DNA of 7,490 nucleotides, taken from positions 1 through 7,490 of the forward strand of contig JBNRML010000164.1 in assembly GCA_050309585.1 (NCBI GenBank). The letters are read 5' to 3'. The notes below the pieces were generated by a model. It searched no databases, had not been told where the DNA came from, and was given only the letters and a program-made list of their open reading frames with translations. Positions 5,871 to 7,490 of this stretch are shown piece by piece. Position numbers and translations under genes: made by a program. Position 1 is the stretch's first letter, and every line of letters starts with the position of its first letter. This DNA is from Bovifimicola sp050309585 (GTDB lineage Bacteria; Bacillota; Clostridia; Lachnospirales; Lachnospiraceae).

Positions 5871-7349
5871 CTATAAGTTCACAAGTTTCTCATAAACCGC
5901 TTCATTTGTTAATTCAATACCCAATTTTTTGAAGGTATTCGTATCAACGGCTGAGAGAATTGACGTTGTATGAAGCTGGCAGCCACTTAATTTTGGCAAT
6001 TGTTCCAAGGCAAGCTTTGCATTAGGATCATTGACTGCACACATTGCAAGGGCAATTAACACCTCGTCAGTGTGAAGACGAGAGTTTTTGCTTCCCAAAT
6101 AATCAGTCTTAAGCCTCTGTATTGGATTGATGAAATCAGGCGATATAAGATGTGTCTGTTTATCAATGTTACCAAGTGCCTTGATAGCATTTAAAAGCAC
6201 GGCTGAAGAAGGTCCGAGTAAGTCTGATGTGGCACCTGTAATGATTCTGCCGTCCTCAAGTTCAATAGCGGCAGCAGCCAGACCATTTTCCTTGGCACGC
6301 TCATTTGCAGCGGATACAACTGCACGGTCATTAACAGTAATCTTAGCCTGATTAAGAAGAAGCTCGAGCTTGTATACTTCTTCATCGGTTGCCTCGTCTT
6401 TAACGTGTCTGTTAAGAGACTGATAATATCTTCTAATGATTTCCTGCTTTGATGCTTCCTGACATACTTCGTCATCAATTATACAGTTTCCTGCCATATT
6501 TACACCCATATCCGTAGGGGATTTGTATGGACAGTATCCGTAAATTCCTTCAAACATTGCGGCCAAAACAGGATAAATTTCAATATCCCTGTTGTAGTTC
6601 ACAGTTGTTTCACCATAAGCCTCCAGATGGAAATGGTCAATCATATTTACGTCATTGAGGTCTGCAGTAGCAGCTTCATAGGCAAGGTTTACCGGGTGCT
6701 TAAGTGGGATATTCCAAATTGGGAATGTCTCGAATTTTGCATAACCCGCTTTAACGCCTCGCTTGTTCTCATGGTAAAGCTGTGAGAGGCAGGTCGCCAT
6801 TTTACCACTTCCCGGTCCCGGGGCAGTAACAATTACAAGTGGTCTTGTTGTTTTAACATAATCATTTTTTCCGTAACCCTCATCGCTGACAATCAAAGGA
6901 ATATTGTTTGGATAGCCCTCGATGCTATAATGATGATACACATTTATTCCGATATTTTCTAATTTTCTCTGGAAAATATCTGAAGAAGCCTGACCAGAGT
7001 ATCTTGTTATTACAACGCTGCTCACATAAAGGCCTTTTTCCCTGTAAACCTGTATCAGTCTTAAAACATCTTCATCATAAGTGATACCCACGTCTTGTCT
7101 GATTTTATTGCGCTCTATATCTGCTGCATTGATAGAAATAATCATTTCTGCCTGGTCTGCTAACTGAAGTAACATCTGTAGTTTACTGTCCGGGGCAAAT
7201 CCTGGAAGAACTCTTGAAGCGTGGTAATCATCAAATAACTTTCCGCCGAATTCGAGATACAACTTGTCCCCAAACTGGGCAATTCTTTCCTTGATATGCT
7301 CGGATTGCATTGATAAGTATTTTTGGTTGTCAAATCCTATTTTTTTCAT
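5871..7349 (-). CDS. DUF1846 (UPF0371) family protein
   Basis: This 492-residue soluble protein has the length typical of the DUF1846/UPF0371 family found in Firmicutes, Actinobacteria and others. The biochemical role of the family is, to my knowledge, not established. It begins MKKIGFDNQKYLSMQSEHI, a recognisable family start, and includes GGKLFDDYHASRVLPGF (35-51). The glycine-rich motif TAPGPGSGKMATCLSQLYHE (175-194) resembles a nucleotide-binding P-loop (GPGSGK, 178-183). No signal peptide or membrane helix is visible. ATG 7347-7349 (minus strand) has AGGAGA at 7357-7362 with 7-nt spacing. It is transcribed alone in this window, convergent with the GGDEF gene and sharing a terminator with it. 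The upstream region contains two dyads that may control it. Family membership is confident. Nucleotide binding is inference from the motif only. Confidence 0.88.
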   Translation of the reverse strand: MKKIGFDNQKYLSMQSEHIKERIAQFGDKLYLEFGGKLFDDYHASRVLPGFAPDSKLQMLLQLADQAEMIISINAADIERNKIRQDVGITYDEDVLRLIQVYREKGLYVSSVVITRYSGQASSDIFQRKLENIGINVYHHYSIEGYPNNIPLIVSDEGYGKNDYVKTTRPLVIVTAPGPGSGKMATCLSQLYHENKRGVKAGYAKFETFPIWNIPLKHPVNLAYEAATADLNDVNMIDHFHLEAYGETTVNYNRDIEIYPVLAAMFEGIYGYCPYKSPTDMGVNMAGNCIIDDEVCQEASKQEIIRRYYQSLNRHVKDEATDEEVYKLELLLNQAKITVNDRAVVSAANERAKENGLAAAAIELEDGRIITGATSDLLGPSSAVLLNAIKALGNIDKQTHLISPDFINPIQRLKTDYLGSKNSRLHTDEVLIALAMCAVNDPNAKLALEQLPKLSGCQLHTTSILSAVDTNTFKKLGIELTNEAVYEKLVNL

Positions 7350-7403
7350 CTTTAAGTCTCCTAAATCTATGTTAAATTGATTTTTGTGAAGTCAGATATC
7401 ATC

Positions 7404-7425
7404 GTTGGGTCTTTTGGCACCCAAC
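7404..7425 (-). promoter_or_regulatory. Hairpin in the DUF1846 leader region
   Basis: GTTGGGT at 7404-7410 and ACCCAAC at 7419-7425 are a perfect 7-bp inverted repeat with an 8-nt loop, 55 nt upstream of the start codon. It is the most GC-rich stretch of an otherwise AT-rich intergenic region. It has no T run in either direction, so it is not a standard terminator. A 5' UTR structure or operator is possible. Confidence 0.4.
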
Positions 7426-7444
7426 ACATATTAATACTTGTTAA

Positions 7445-7463
7445 TAGTTTACTACATAAACTA
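7445..7463. promoter_or_regulatory. 19-bp palindrome upstream of the DUF1846 gene, candidate operator
   Basis: TAGTTTA at 7445-7451 and TAAACTA at 7457-7463 are perfect inverted arms with a 5-nt spacer (CTACA). The size, spacing and AT-rich arms fit a dimeric helix-turn-helix repressor site. The regulator is unknown and is not encoded in this window. Confidence 0.4.
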
Positions 7464-7481
7464 AAAAAATACACTATCATT

Positions 7482-7487
7482 ATTATA
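7482..7487 (-). promoter_or_regulatory. Possible -10 box for the DUF1846 gene
   Basis: Read on the minus strand, 7487 to 7482 is TATAAT. A start near 7475 would give a 5' UTR of about 125 nt containing both dyads. The -35 would fall outside the window, so this is only suggestive. AT-rich sequence nearer the gene, around 7430-7437, could also serve as a -10. Confidence 0.25.
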
Positions 7488-7490
7488 AAC

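Overview
The window is ordinary chromosomal DNA from a low-GC Gram-positive bacterium, most likely a clostridial gut-type organism (Lachnospiraceae-like). That assignment is inferred from the AT-rich sequence, strong AGGAGG-type ribosome binding sites, sigma-A-like promoters with extended -10 boxes, GTG starts, and the combination of NhaC, EamA, HD-GYP, GGDEF and DUF1846 proteins. No phage, transposase, CRISPR, tRNA or rRNA is visible.

Layout. Positions 1-265 are a noncoding leader with a dense set of inverted repeats (1-111), a promoter near 146-175 and a structured 5' UTR. A plus-strand transport operon follows: an NhaC-family Na+/H+ antiporter (266-1819) and, 35 nt later, an EamA/DMT-family permease (1855-2898) that carries an in-frame 18-bp tandem repeat. 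A second promoter (about 2900-2928) shares an 18-bp identical core with the first. It leads into a signalling pair: a 7TM/PAS-like/HD-GYP c-di-GMP phosphodiesterase (2975-4666) and a membrane-anchored GGDEF diguanylate cyclase. The cyclase is cut in two by one in-frame TAG (fragments 4737-5105 and 5118-5801). A long hairpin lies between the HD-GYP and GGDEF genes. A 14-bp-stem, probably bidirectional, terminator (5810-5855) separates this unit from a convergent minus-strand DUF1846/UPF0371 gene (5871-7349), whose upstream region (7350-7490) holds two clean dyads.

How the genes fit together. The transporters probably form one transcript for ion homeostasis and metabolite export. The HD-GYP and GGDEF proteins are predicted to have opposite activities on c-di-GMP. 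The matching promoter cores hint that the transport and signalling units respond to similar conditions, but this is inference. The cyclase is either a recent nonsense pseudogene or is expressed as two pieces by re-initiation. Its catalytic GGDEF motif is intact and its inhibitory RxxD site is missing.

I did not find a convincing new multi-gene system. The items most worth following up are the amber-split cyclase, the inverted-repeat element at the left edge with mutually exclusive pairings, the duplicated promoter core, and the minisatellite inside the EamA permease.
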